In this document: positions 1 through 5,378 of the stretch, one piece after another
Layout of the letters: every line of letters starts with the position of its first letter
Position numbering within the stretch: the stretch's first letter is position 1
NCBI GenBank assembly: GCA_002480735.1
Contig: DLCS01000163.1
Location: 1 to 8,039 of the forward strand
Reading direction: 5' to 3'
Length of the DNA stretch: 8,039 nucleotides
Source: Bacillaceae bacterium UBA7792
GTDB taxonomy: Bacteria > Bacillota > Bacilli > Bacillales > Cytobacillaceae
Position numbers and translations under genes: made by a program
The notes under the pieces: model-generated
Told to the model about the DNA's origin: nothing
What the model saw: the letters and a program-made list of their open reading frames with translations, nothing else
Database searches by the model: none

Positions 1-763
1 TGCAATCATAATCGTTGTTGGTGGGGATGGTACTTTCCATGAGGTATTAAATGGGGTAGCAGGCAACAGCAATGTCCGCTTAGGCTTTGTCCCTGCGGGT
101 TCCGGAAATGATTTCCGAAGAGGCTTCAGGATTCCCAAAAATCCTATTTCAGCTTTTCGTTTTGCGCTGGAACGGATCAAGGAACCCCCTGCACTCGTAG
201 ATACAGGAAAAATGGTCGATTGCCATGAAAAAGAGACCCACTTTGTCAATAGTGTAGGTGCTGGCTTTGATGCACTTATTTCGAAAGAGGCCAATGAGTC
301 CCAGCTCAAGAAGCGACTAAATAAAATTTCCCTTGGGAATTTGGTTTACGCCTATCTTGTCTTGAAGAGAGTTTCTTCATTTAGGCGAACGAAAGTAACG
401 GTGGTAGTGGATGGAGTACCCCACCATTTTGAGGATACTTGGTTTGTGTGCGTTTCGAACCAGCCCTATTATGGTGGCGGGATGAGAATTTCACCTCAAG
501 CCTCTGTGGCAGATGGGTTGTTAAATATTACCGTCGTTCATCAGCTGTCAGGAATAAAATTTTTATTCTTCTTCATCACTGTTTTTTGGGGAGGACATTT
601 GAGGTTCAAAGAGGTGAAAAATCTGATTGGAACAGAGATTTCCATTGAAACGGAAGAGCCATTTCCTGTGCATGCTGATGGAGAGTATGTCGGAGAAACC
701 CCGATTACTATTCATACAAACTCCAAAGCTCTGCCTCTATTAATTAAGGAAATAGAATCATAG
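1..763 (+). CDS. ytlR: Diacylglycerol kinase-family lipid kinase (YtlR-like), 5'-truncated by window edge
   Basis: The frame is open from base 2 to the TAG at 761-763, giving 253 visible residues. An ATG at 212 is internal, because conserved kinase motifs precede it. The visible part opens with IIIVVGGDGTFHEVLNG, the GGDGT nucleotide-binding motif of the DAGK catalytic domain (YegS/DgkB/BmrU superfamily). It continues with FVPAGSGNDFRRG, the second conserved motif of that domain. The C-terminal beta-sandwich half includes NSVGAGFDA, YYGGGMRISPQA and, near the end, HADGE. Family members are about 300 residues, so roughly 50 N-terminal residues lie outside the window. Such enzymes phosphorylate diacylglycerol or related lipids with ATP at the cytoplasmic face of the membrane; the exact substrate is not readable here. 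The YtlR name rests on family plus the ytmP-ytzH-trmB neighbourhood, so the family is secure and the orthology moderate. A terminator lies about 120 bp after the stop. Confidence 0.9.
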   Translation, partial: AIIIVVGGDGTFHEVLNGVAGNSNVRLGFVPAGSGNDFRRGFRIPKNPISAFRFALERIKEPPALVDTGKMVDCHEKETHFVNSVGAGFDALISKEANESQLKKRLNKISLGNLVYAYLVLKRVSSFRRTKVTVVVDGVPHHFEDTWFVCVSNQPYYGGGMRISPQASVADGLLNITVVHQLSGIKFLFFFITVFWGGHLRFKEVKNLIGTEISIETEEPFPVHADGEYVGETPITIHTNSKALPLLIKEIES

Positions 764-883
764 GGTACTTGACGAGAATTGGTATAAAGAGATAAAATTT
801 ATAAAGATTGTCCATTTTTAAGGAAATGGTCTTATCTCAGTTTACTGTTTTAATGAGGTTTCTTCGTTTAGAAGCTTACACTG

Positions 884-925
884 GATAGCTATTGTTGAAT
901 TTCTGCTTCAGTAGCTGTCTTTTTT
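884..925 (+). terminator. Rho-independent terminator upstream of ytmP
   Basis: GATAGCTATTG (884-894) pairs with CAGTAGCTGTC (909-919) through 11 bp including two G-U wobbles. Six T residues follow at 920-925. It sits about 120 bp past the lipid kinase stop, so it either closes a long 3' UTR or ends a separate short transcript. Confidence 0.7.
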
Positions 926-944
926 ATTCTTGGCTATTTTCATC

Positions 945-971
945 ATAATGGTTTTTTTTTAAAACCATTAT
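945..971. repeat. Perfect 11-bp inverted repeat upstream of ytmP
   Basis: ATAATGGTTTT (945-955) is perfectly complementary to AAAACCATTAT (961-971) around a five-T loop. No T-run follows on either strand, so it is not a normal terminator. It lies 56 bp before the ytmP start and may be an operator-like dyad or a leader hairpin; no protein can be assigned to it. Confidence 0.5.
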
Positions 972-1014
972 AGATAAAAATGGACCCTATTCTTACTCGA
1001 TGTTGCAGTAATTG

Positions 1015-1021
1015 AAGGTGA
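1015..1021 (+). promoter_or_regulatory. Ribosome binding site supporting the TTG start of ytmP
   Basis: AAGGTGA lies 6 nt before TTG at 1028. The match to the 16S rRNA tail and the spacing support this non-ATG start. The protein then begins MEHLFGHEWEIVPAGG, a plausible N-terminus for this family. Confidence 0.75.
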
Positions 1022-1027
1022 ACAATT

Positions 1028-1798
1028 TTGGAACACTTATTTGGACATGAATGGGAAATTGTCCCTGCTGGAGGGGCAACCGGAGAAGCATTTTTTGCAC
1101 AACATGAAGAACAAAGGTTATTCTTAAAGCGAAATTCCTCTCCATTTCTTGCCGTTTTATCAGCAGAAGGAATTGTTCCAAAACTTATTTGGACAAAAAG
1201 ACTAGAAAGTGGAGATGTAATCACTGCACAGCAATGGCTCGAAGGAAGAGAGCTCAAACCACCCGAAATGAATCATGAGCGGGTAGCTAAGCTTCTTCAG
1301 AAAATTCATTGTTCAAAGCCGCTACTCGGGATGTTAAGAAGAATGGGGAAAACCCCGGTCCATCCAGATAGCCTTCTCCGTTCCTTATTAGAGATGTTGG
1401 ATTATGAGCTTTTAGCCAATCCAAAGATTAATCAGGCTTTGGATTTCTTACAGAGAGAGCTTTCGAACATCCCTACTGACGCCCACGTGGTTTGCCATTG
1501 CGACGTCAATCATAACAACTGGCTTTTAACAGAAAAGGATGAATTGTTTTTGATCGACTGGGACGGTGCTATGATAGGTGACCCAGCCATTGATTTAGGT
1601 ATGATGCTTTATTGGTATATCCCTGAAGAAAACTGGGAGGATTGGATTCATCTTTATGGTGTAGAGCTCGATAACCATTTGCGCTTGAGAATGAAATGGT
1701 ATTTTGTTGCTCAAACCTTATATTCTGTCCAATGGCATAAGAACAGAGATAGATTTGATGAAATGAACAAAACCCTCGATCATTTAGGGAAAATTTAA
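1028..1798 (+). CDS. ytmP: Phosphotransferase family protein YtmP (aminoglycoside/choline kinase fold)
   Basis: The product is 256 residues from a TTG start with a good ribosome binding site. The N-terminal lobe includes GGATGEAFFAQ (about 15-25) and an FLKR segment (about 32-35) that could supply the ATP-binding lysine. The C-terminal lobe has the catalytic loop HCDVNHNNW at 157-165, with D159 as expected catalytic base and N164 as metal ligand. The metal-binding IDWDGA follows, with D177 and D179. This is the Brenner-type signature of the APH/choline-kinase superfamily, so ATP-dependent phosphorylation of a small hydroxyl substrate is expected; the substrate is unknown. The neighbours ytzH and trmB match the B. 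subtilis locus. The stop codon overlaps the end of the convergent ytzH by 4 nt, and no terminator is evident between them. The hairpin at 2091-2123 is the first good candidate end of the transcript. Confidence 0.9.
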   Translation: MEHLFGHEWEIVPAGGATGEAFFAQHEEQRLFLKRNSSPFLAVLSAEGIVPKLIWTKRLESGDVITAQQWLEGRELKPPEMNHERVAKLLQKIHCSKPLLGMLRRMGKTPVHPDSLLRSLLEMLDYELLANPKINQALDFLQRELSNIPTDAHVVCHCDVNHNNWLLTEKDELFLIDWDGAMIGDPAIDLGMMLYWYIPEENWEDWIHLYGVELDNHLRLRMKWYFVAQTLYSVQWHKNRDRFDEMNKTLDHLGKI

Positions 1799-2067
1799 GA
1801 AAACTGATCCATATCACTGACCCACTGGGATAATTTCTCTTGATGGGTTTCAATATGATTGTCTAAATTACTTGAATTAATCCCATTTTGGCTATAAAGG
1901 TATATTTGCTCTAATACTTCATTATTCATACTTGAATCAGCCATCAGCGACTTCACTAATCGTTGTAATTGCTGAAGCTCTGAAACGGATCCACAACAGT
2001 CTTCTTGATGATTGGTTAATATATCCTTTAAGATTTCAACCTGATGCTGTTGATTCAATGGCATCAT
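1795..2067 (-). CDS. ytzH: YtzH-like small conserved protein
   Basis: This is a 90-residue acidic, mostly helical, Gln-rich protein with no membrane segment or signal peptide. It reads MMPLNQQHQVEILKDIL at the start and has a CC pair near residue 24 and an ISSN/INSSNLDNHI stretch near 58-68. I recognise it as a YtzH-like protein from its sequence character and its position between ytmP and trmB in opposite orientation. No function is known to me. There are two adjacent ATG codons at 2067 and 2064. The SD-like AAAGGGTG just upstream is better spaced for the second, so the product may begin MPLN. Its stop lies inside the last codons of convergent ytmP (4-nt overlap). The gene is divergent from trmB. 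Confidence 0.82.
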   Translation of the reverse strand: MMPLNQQHQVEILKDILTNHQEDCCGSVSELQQLQRLVKSLMADSSMNNEVLEQIYLYSQNGINSSNLDNHIETHQEKLSQWVSDMDQFS

Positions 2068-2090
2068 CTACACCCTTTCGCTTCTGTAAT

Positions 2091-2123
2091 AAGGAATTCA
2101 CATCTAGCATGTGAGTTCCTTTT
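2091..2123 (+). terminator. Hairpin with T-run between ytzH and trmB
   Basis: AAGGAATTCACAT (2091-2103) pairs with ATGTGAGTTCCTT (2109-2121) with one G-U wobble and a five-base loop CTAGC. The run TTTT at 2120-2123 follows the core stem on the plus strand. Read on the minus strand it is followed only by TTATTAC. The best reading is a terminator for plus-strand transcription coming from ytmP through the ytzH region. A role in the ytzH or trmB leader is the alternative. Confidence 0.6.
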
Positions 2124-2151
2124 CTTGTTTATGCATTCTCATACGGATAAT
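2124..2151 (+). promoter_or_regulatory. Weak candidate sigma-A promoter of trmB
   Basis: GATAAT at 2146-2151 resembles a -10 box. The best -35 match is the TTGTT stretch around 2124-2130, with short spacing of 15-16 bp. It is directly downstream of the hairpin at 2091-2123, so trmB should need its own promoter here. The match is poor. Confidence 0.3.
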
Positions 2152-2202
2152 GCTTGCTTGTAGTCCATTGAAATGTTATCGTTTTGTAGGAATAAAGATT
2201 AC

Positions 2203-2209
2203 AGGGGTG
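2203..2209 (+). promoter_or_regulatory. Ribosome binding site fixing the trmB start
   Basis: AGGGGTG lies 5 nt before ATG at 2215. It selects that ATG over the in-frame ATG at 2173, which has no ribosome binding site and would add 14 residues unlike TrmB proteins. Confidence 0.8.
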
Positions 2210-2214
2210 TCCAG

Positions 2215-2853
2215 ATGCGTGTAAGAAATAAGCCATGGGCGAGGGAAATGCTGGATTTGCATCCAGAATACGTTATCTCTTCTCCAGAAGAAAATAAAGG
2301 AAAATGGAATTCCGTTTTTGAAAAAGATCAGCCTCTTCATATTGAGGTAGGAACTGGAAAAGGCCGGTTCATTACAGAAATGGCAAAAGCCAATCCACAT
2401 ATCAATTATATTGGGATTGAGGTATTTGATAGTGTCATTGTTTCAGCCTTAGAACGTTTAACAGAAGCGAAATTGCCTAATCTCAAACTGTTAAACGTGA
2501 ATGCGGAAAAGCTGACTGATATTTTTGCCAAGGGTGAGGTGAACCGCATTTATTTGAATTTTTCAGATCCTTGGCCAAAGACCCGTCATGCCAAACGCCG
2601 GTTAACCTACAAGACCTTCTTAAAGCTATATGAGGATATTCTAGTTGAGAAGGGGGAACTCCATTTCAAAACCGATAATCAAGGCTTGTTTGAGTTCTCC
2701 TTACTTAGCTTTTCCGAATATGGTCTTTTGTTAAAATATATTAGCCTTGATTTGCATAACAGTGATTTTGAGGGAAATATCATGACGGAATATGAAGAAA
2801 AGTTCTCGCAACAAGGAAGCCGAATTTATCGTTGTGAGGTTCAATATCGATAA
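2215..2853 (+). CDS. trmB: tRNA (guanine-N7-)-methyltransferase TrmB
   Basis: The product is 212 residues, the usual length for TrmB of Bacillus (about 213). TrmB transfers a methyl group from S-adenosylmethionine to N7 of G46 in the tRNA variable loop. The N-terminus MRVRNKPWA is typical of Firmicute TrmB. The SAM-binding motif is [10 protein letters not shown] at about 44-53. The [16 protein letters not shown] block at about 114-129 is the family hallmark containing the catalytic/tRNA-binding D, K and H residues. FKTDNQGLF and TEYEEKF near the C-terminus complete the signature. The start at 2215 was chosen because of its ribosome binding site and the conserved N-terminus; a longer frame from 2173 is open but not supported. 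The gene appears to be transcribed alone and ends at a strong terminator. Confidence 0.97.
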   Translation: MRVRNKPWAREMLDLHPEYVISSPEENKGKWNSVFEKDQPLHIEVGTGKGRFITEMAKANPHINYIGIEVFDSVIVSALERLTEAKLPNLKLLNVNAEKLTDIFAKGEVNRIYLNFSDPWPKTRHAKRRLTYKTFLKLYEDILVEKGELHFKTDNQGLFEFSLLSFSEYGLLLKYISLDLHNSDFEGNIMTEYEEKFSQQGSRIYRCEVQYR

Positions 2854-2865
2854 GAACAGTAGGTC

Positions 2866-2900
2866 AGAAGTCTATCTTTCGCGATAGGCTTCTTTTATTT
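2866..2900 (+). terminator. Rho-independent terminator of trmB
   Basis: AGAAGTCTATC (2866-2876) pairs with GATAGGCTTCT (2883-2893) through 11 bp with one G-U wobble and a TTTCGC loop. TTTATTTTATT follows. It starts 12 bp after the trmB stop and isolates the housekeeping genes from the regulator downstream. Confidence 0.9.
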
Positions 2901-2942
2901 TATTGGGAATGGATACCTAATGATAGTGAATTCATTGTAAAA

Positions 2943-2972
2943 TTGCTTTTTTCCGTTTAACATAGTAATAAT
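2943..2972 (+). promoter_or_regulatory. Candidate sigma-A promoter of the sigma-54 regulator gene
   Basis: TTGCTT (2943-2948), a 17-bp spacer and TAATAA (2966-2971) give a plausible vegetative promoter. A second possibility, TTGTAA (2935-2940) with TAACAT (2958-2963), has the same spacing. There is no sigma-54 -24/-12 pair here, which fits constitutive expression of the activator. The predicted leader is about 85 nt. Confidence 0.4.
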
Positions 2973-2974
2973 TA

Positions 2975-2991
2975 GAAAATTCCTAATTTTC
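2975..2991. repeat. 7-bp inverted repeat downstream of the regulator promoter
   Basis: GAAAATT (2975-2981) and AATTTTC (2985-2991) form a perfect dyad around CCT, just after the candidate -10 box. The position would suit an operator. The sequence is AT-rich, so chance is a real alternative, and the arms do not match the GTTTC/GAAAC dyads at 6259-6318. Confidence 0.35.
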
Positions 2992-3063
2992 CTTTGTGTA
3001 ATTAAATTAAGTTCAATAAGAGATTCCAAATAATATTGAGTACTTGGAAGGGTTGGTTTCCAT

Positions 3064-4437
3064 ATGAGATTAGAGAAGCACTTTATATCAATTTTAGAAT
3101 CCCTGCATGATGCCGTAATTATCATCTTAATGGATAGTACGATCGTTTATGTGAATCAGGCCTATTCTAACCAATTTGGTGTGCCAGCGAATAAAATTAT
3201 CGGAAAGAAATTAAAAGCGATTGAAGAAAATTCAAGAATACTTGATGTTTTAGAGAGTGGAAGGCCCTTAATTAATGACTACAGCTACGTTTATTCATTA
3301 AAAAGAGATGTGTGTGCAAACATTACCCCTCTGATGGAAAATGGAAAGATGATTGGTGTAGTAACCATTATGAAGGATATTTCTGAGGTGACCCATTTAC
3401 AAGGAGAACTAATGAAATATCGTCATAATGTGTCGGAGCTACAAGAAAAGTTAGATAGAAAAAACTTCGTGAAATTGGAATCCAATTCGATAGAAATGCA
3501 AAAGGCGGTCCAACTTGCCAAAAAGGTTTCAGATACAGATGCAACGATTATTCTATATGGTGAAAGTGGAGTAGGGAAGGAAATCTTTGCCCAGGCCATT
3601 CATGAAGCTAGCAGCCGTTGTAATCAGGCTTTTATGGCAATCAATATGGCAACGATTCCAGAGGCTTTGTTTGAAAGTGAAATGTTTGGCTATGAGGAGG
3701 GATCTTTTACTGGTTCGAAAAAAGGTGGAAAAAAAGGGCTGTTAGAGCTTGCAAACAAAGGGACTTTGTTTCTAGATGAAATCGGGGAAATGTCACTTAA
3801 TACACAATCCAAATTGCTTCGTGTGATACAAGAGAGAAAATATCAAAAGGTGGGAGGAACCACTCTCCAGTCGGTTGATGTAAGAATTATTTGTGCGACC
3901 CATCGACACCTAAAAGAAATGATTAAGAAGGGAGAATTTCGAGAGGACCTTTATTATCGTCTAAATGTCGTTCCTATTCATATACCACCGCTTAGAAATC
4001 GGAAAGAAGATTTAGAATACCTTTCAAAGAACATCTTAAACGAACTTTGTTTAAAATACGGTAAACATGTGTTAATTGATGAGGAAGTGCTTGATTGGAT
4101 GAAACGGTATAATTGGCCGGGAAATGTCCGTGAATTATCGAATGTTCTCGAAAGAATGATTGCCGTTTGTATGAAACCATATATTACCTTAGAGGATATT
4201 CCCGAAACACTTATATTTGAAAGCCCTTCCATCTCTGATTCTATCCATTTAGAAGATAATAGTTCCGAAAATCAACAGGAGACATTGCTGCCGTTAAGGG
4301 ATATATTAGAAAAACCTGAGCGGGAATATATCGAATTTGTCATTCGAAAGTCAAAAAGTAAAACAGAAGCAATCAAGACATTAGGATTAAGCAGAAAAGC
4401 ATTCTATGCGAAATTAAAAAAATATCAAATTCAATAA
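3064..4437 (+). CDS. PAS-domain sigma-54-dependent transcriptional activator (enhancer-binding protein)
   Basis: The product has 457 residues. A PAS domain spans about 5-110 (ILESLHDAVIIILMDSTIVYVN is its start, split here only for description), followed by a likely coiled-coil linker at about 112-135. The AAA+ domain has Walker A GESGVGKE at 166-173 and the sigma-54 contact loop at 213-218, here GSFTGS rather than the usual GAFTGA. Walker B is TLFLDEIGEM at 234-243. Further on are FREDLYYRLN at about 292-301, with the arginine-finger region, and WPGNVREL at 351-358. A Fis-type helix-turn-helix lies at about 430-453 (IKTLGLSRKAFYAKL). Such proteins bind upstream enhancers and use ATP hydrolysis to open sigma-54 polymerase complexes. 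There is no receiver domain, so ligand sensing by PAS is inferred. ATG 3064 is the first start after an in-frame stop; GGAAGGG lies 11 nt upstream. Two sigma-54 promoters downstream are its likely targets. Confidence 0.95.
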   Translation: MRLEKHFISILESLHDAVIIILMDSTIVYVNQAYSNQFGVPANKIIGKKLKAIEENSRILDVLESGRPLINDYSYVYSLKRDVCANITPLMENGKMIGVVTIMKDISEVTHLQGELMKYRHNVSELQEKLDRKNFVKLESNSIEMQKAVQLAKKVSDTDATIILYGESGVGKEIFAQAIHEASSRCNQAFMAINMATIPEALFESEMFGYEEGSFTGSKKGGKKGLLELANKGTLFLDEIGEMSLNTQSKLLRVIQERKYQKVGGTTLQSVDVRIICATHRHLKEMIKKGEFREDLYYRLNVVPIHIPPLRNRKEDLEYLSKNILNELCLKYGKHVLIDEEVLDWMKRYNWPGNVRELSNVLERMIAVCMKPYITLEDIPETLIFESPSISDSIHLEDNSSENQQETLLPLRDILEKPEREYIEFVIRKSKSKTEAIKTLGLSRKAFYAKLKKYQIQ

Positions 4438-4445
4438 CTGAAATG

Positions 4446-4464
4446 GCCAATATTTTAATTTGGC
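4446..4464. repeat. GCCAA/TTGGC dyad overlapping the -24 box
   Basis: GCCAA (4446-4450) and TTGGC (4460-4464) form a short inverted repeat around nine AT-rich bases. The right arm is part of the sigma-54 -24 element. It may be a regulator or repressor contact, but five-base arms are weak evidence. Confidence 0.25.
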
Positions 4465-4477
4465 ATAAACCTTGCAT
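4461..4477 (+). promoter_or_regulatory. Sigma-54 (-24/-12) promoter 1
   Basis: TGGCAT (4461-4466), five bases AAACC and TTGCAT (4472-4477) match the sigma-54 consensus TGGCAC-N5-TTGCW. The invariant GG (4462-4463) and GC (4474-4475) are 12 bp apart, as required. Predicted transcription starts near 4487, leaving a leader of about 39 nt before ATG 4526. It lies 24 bp after the activator's stop codon. The only difference from consensus in the -24 box is T for C at the last position. Confidence 0.9.
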
Positions 4478-4507
4478 ATAGAATTAACAATAGAACAATT
4501 ATATTGC

Positions 4508-4514
4508 AAGGGGG
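4508..4514 (+). promoter_or_regulatory. Ribosome binding site deciding the start of the first enoyl-CoA hydratase-family gene
   Basis: AAGGGGG lies 11 nt before ATG 4526. A second SD-like AGGGAA (4520-4525) would suit an in-frame GTG at 4532. Both lie downstream of the predicted transcript start near 4487, which rules out the in-frame TTG at 4472 inside the promoter. Confidence 0.6.
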
Positions 4515-4525
4515 AACTTAGGGAA

Positions 4526-5320
4526 ATGAAAGTGAATATTAAACGAATGCAGGAAGAGCAAGCAAAAATCATTTTTCAAGAAACAGCAGGTCTGGCTATC
4601 ATCACGATTAAAAGACCACAGAAAAGAAATGCCCTGACAGCAAAGATGTGGAATGAATTAGCAGAAACCGGTCTGATGGTGATGCAAAATCCGAAAAATA
4701 AGGTGGTCCTTTTGAGGGGCTGGGGCGAGCAATTTACTGCAGGCTCAGATATTCAAGAGTTTCATGAAATGTCTCTTGATGAAGCTGAGGAGTCCTTTGG
4801 ATTGATGGAAAAAGCAATTTCTACCTTTGAGAATTTGGAAATTCCTACAATCGGTATCATCAATGGTCCGGCAATGGGGGCCGGTCTTGAGTTAGCACTT
4901 TCCTGTGACTTGAGAATAGGCTCAGAGAAAACCAGATTAGGAATACCAGTTGGAAAGCTAGGAATTACCCTGAATAATAAATTTGCCAAGAGATTGGTTG
5001 ATTTGATTGGACCGAGTTTGACAAAGGACTTAGTTTATACAAATCGGATATTTAAAGCGGAGGAGGCCCATCACCTGGGGATGTTGAATTATTTAGTGAA
5101 CGCAGATGACCTCGATAGGTTTTCAATTAGGGTAGGAAAATTAGTGGCTTCCCAATCACCTGCATCCCTTCTTTCTATCAAAAGATCAGTTAGGGAATGT
5201 ATAAACAGTGTTCCAGTTCTTTGGAAGGGCTCCACTCCATTTGTTGATCACCAAGATTTCCCTGAAGGTGTTGCCGCCTTTGTCGAAAAAAGAACTCCGC
5301 GTTTCACGAGAAGATTTTAA
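4526..5320 (+). CDS. Enoyl-CoA hydratase/isomerase (crotonase) family protein with altered active site
   Basis: The product is 264 residues from ATG 4526, the usual length for a crotonase. Family motifs include ITIKRPQKRNAL at about 26-37, FTAGSDIQEF at 70-79 (CoA/oxyanion loop) and NGPAMGAGLELALSCDLRI at about 113-131. E122 occupies the place of the first catalytic glutamate of hydratases. The segment LGIPVGKLGI at 138-147 has V142 where hydratases have the second catalytic glutamate. The usual GGTQRL is replaced by NNKFAKRL. A simple 2-enoyl-CoA hydratase reaction is therefore doubtful; isomerase, lyase, thioesterase or another crotonase reaction is possible. The open frame extends up to a TTG at 4472, but that codon is part of the sigma-54 -12 box. 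GTG 4532 or ATG 4547 are alternative starts. The gene is transcribed from sigma-54 promoter 1 and ends at the bidirectional terminator. Confidence 0.88.
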   Translation: MKVNIKRMQEEQAKIIFQETAGLAIITIKRPQKRNALTAKMWNELAETGLMVMQNPKNKVVLLRGWGEQFTAGSDIQEFHEMSLDEAEESFGLMEKAISTFENLEIPTIGIINGPAMGAGLELALSCDLRIGSEKTRLGIPVGKLGITLNNKFAKRLVDLIGPSLTKDLVYTNRIFKAEEAHHLGMLNYLVNADDLDRFSIRVGKLVASQSPASLLSIKRSVRECINSVPVLWKGSTPFVDHQDFPEGVAAFVEKRTPRFTRRF

Positions 5321-5333
5321 GTGATATATTACA

Positions 5334-5378
5334 AAAAATAGATGGAAGCTCGGATTATAGGAGCTTCCATCTATTTTT
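5334..5378. terminator. Bidirectional terminator between two convergent genes
   Basis: An 18-bp perfect stem joins 5334-5351 (ending GATGGAAGCTC) to 5361-5378 (starting GAGCTTCCATC) around the 9-base loop GGATTATAG. The stem ends in A5 on the left and T5 on the right, so it can end transcription from both sides. The minus-strand gene's TAG stop (5371-5373) lies inside the right arm. Confidence 0.92.

Noticed and set aside
212..214. ATG as start of the first gene
   Set aside because: The same frame is open from base 2 and encodes GGDGT and PAGSGNDF before this ATG, so it is an internal methionine of a truncated gene.
943..1257. Minus-strand frames opposite the start of ytmP
   Set aside because: Low-complexity translations with no family motifs, lying across a well-supported plus-strand gene.
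1773..1795. Possible leftward terminator for ytzH inside the ytmP end
   Set aside because: Only a 4-bp CCCT/AGGG stem with a short T-run on the minus strand, too weak to call.
2168..2198. TTGAAA with AT-rich AATAAA as a trmB promoter
   Set aside because: It would start transcription on top of the trmB ribosome binding site; the GATAAT at 2146 is more plausible.
2173..2214. Upstream start for trmB adding 14 residues
   Set aside because: No ribosome binding site at 2173, while ATG 2215 has AGGGGTG and gives the typical TrmB N-terminus and length.
2895..3125. Minus-strand frame covering the regulator's promoter region
   Set aside because: No recognisable motif or ribosome binding site, overlaps the regulator gene start, and the region has promoter features.
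4332..4346. CGAAT-N5-ATTCG dyad as enhancer for promoter 1
   Set aside because: It is inside the regulator's HTH coding end, has five-base arms unlike the GTTTC/GAAAC half-sites, and occurs once, so chance is likely.
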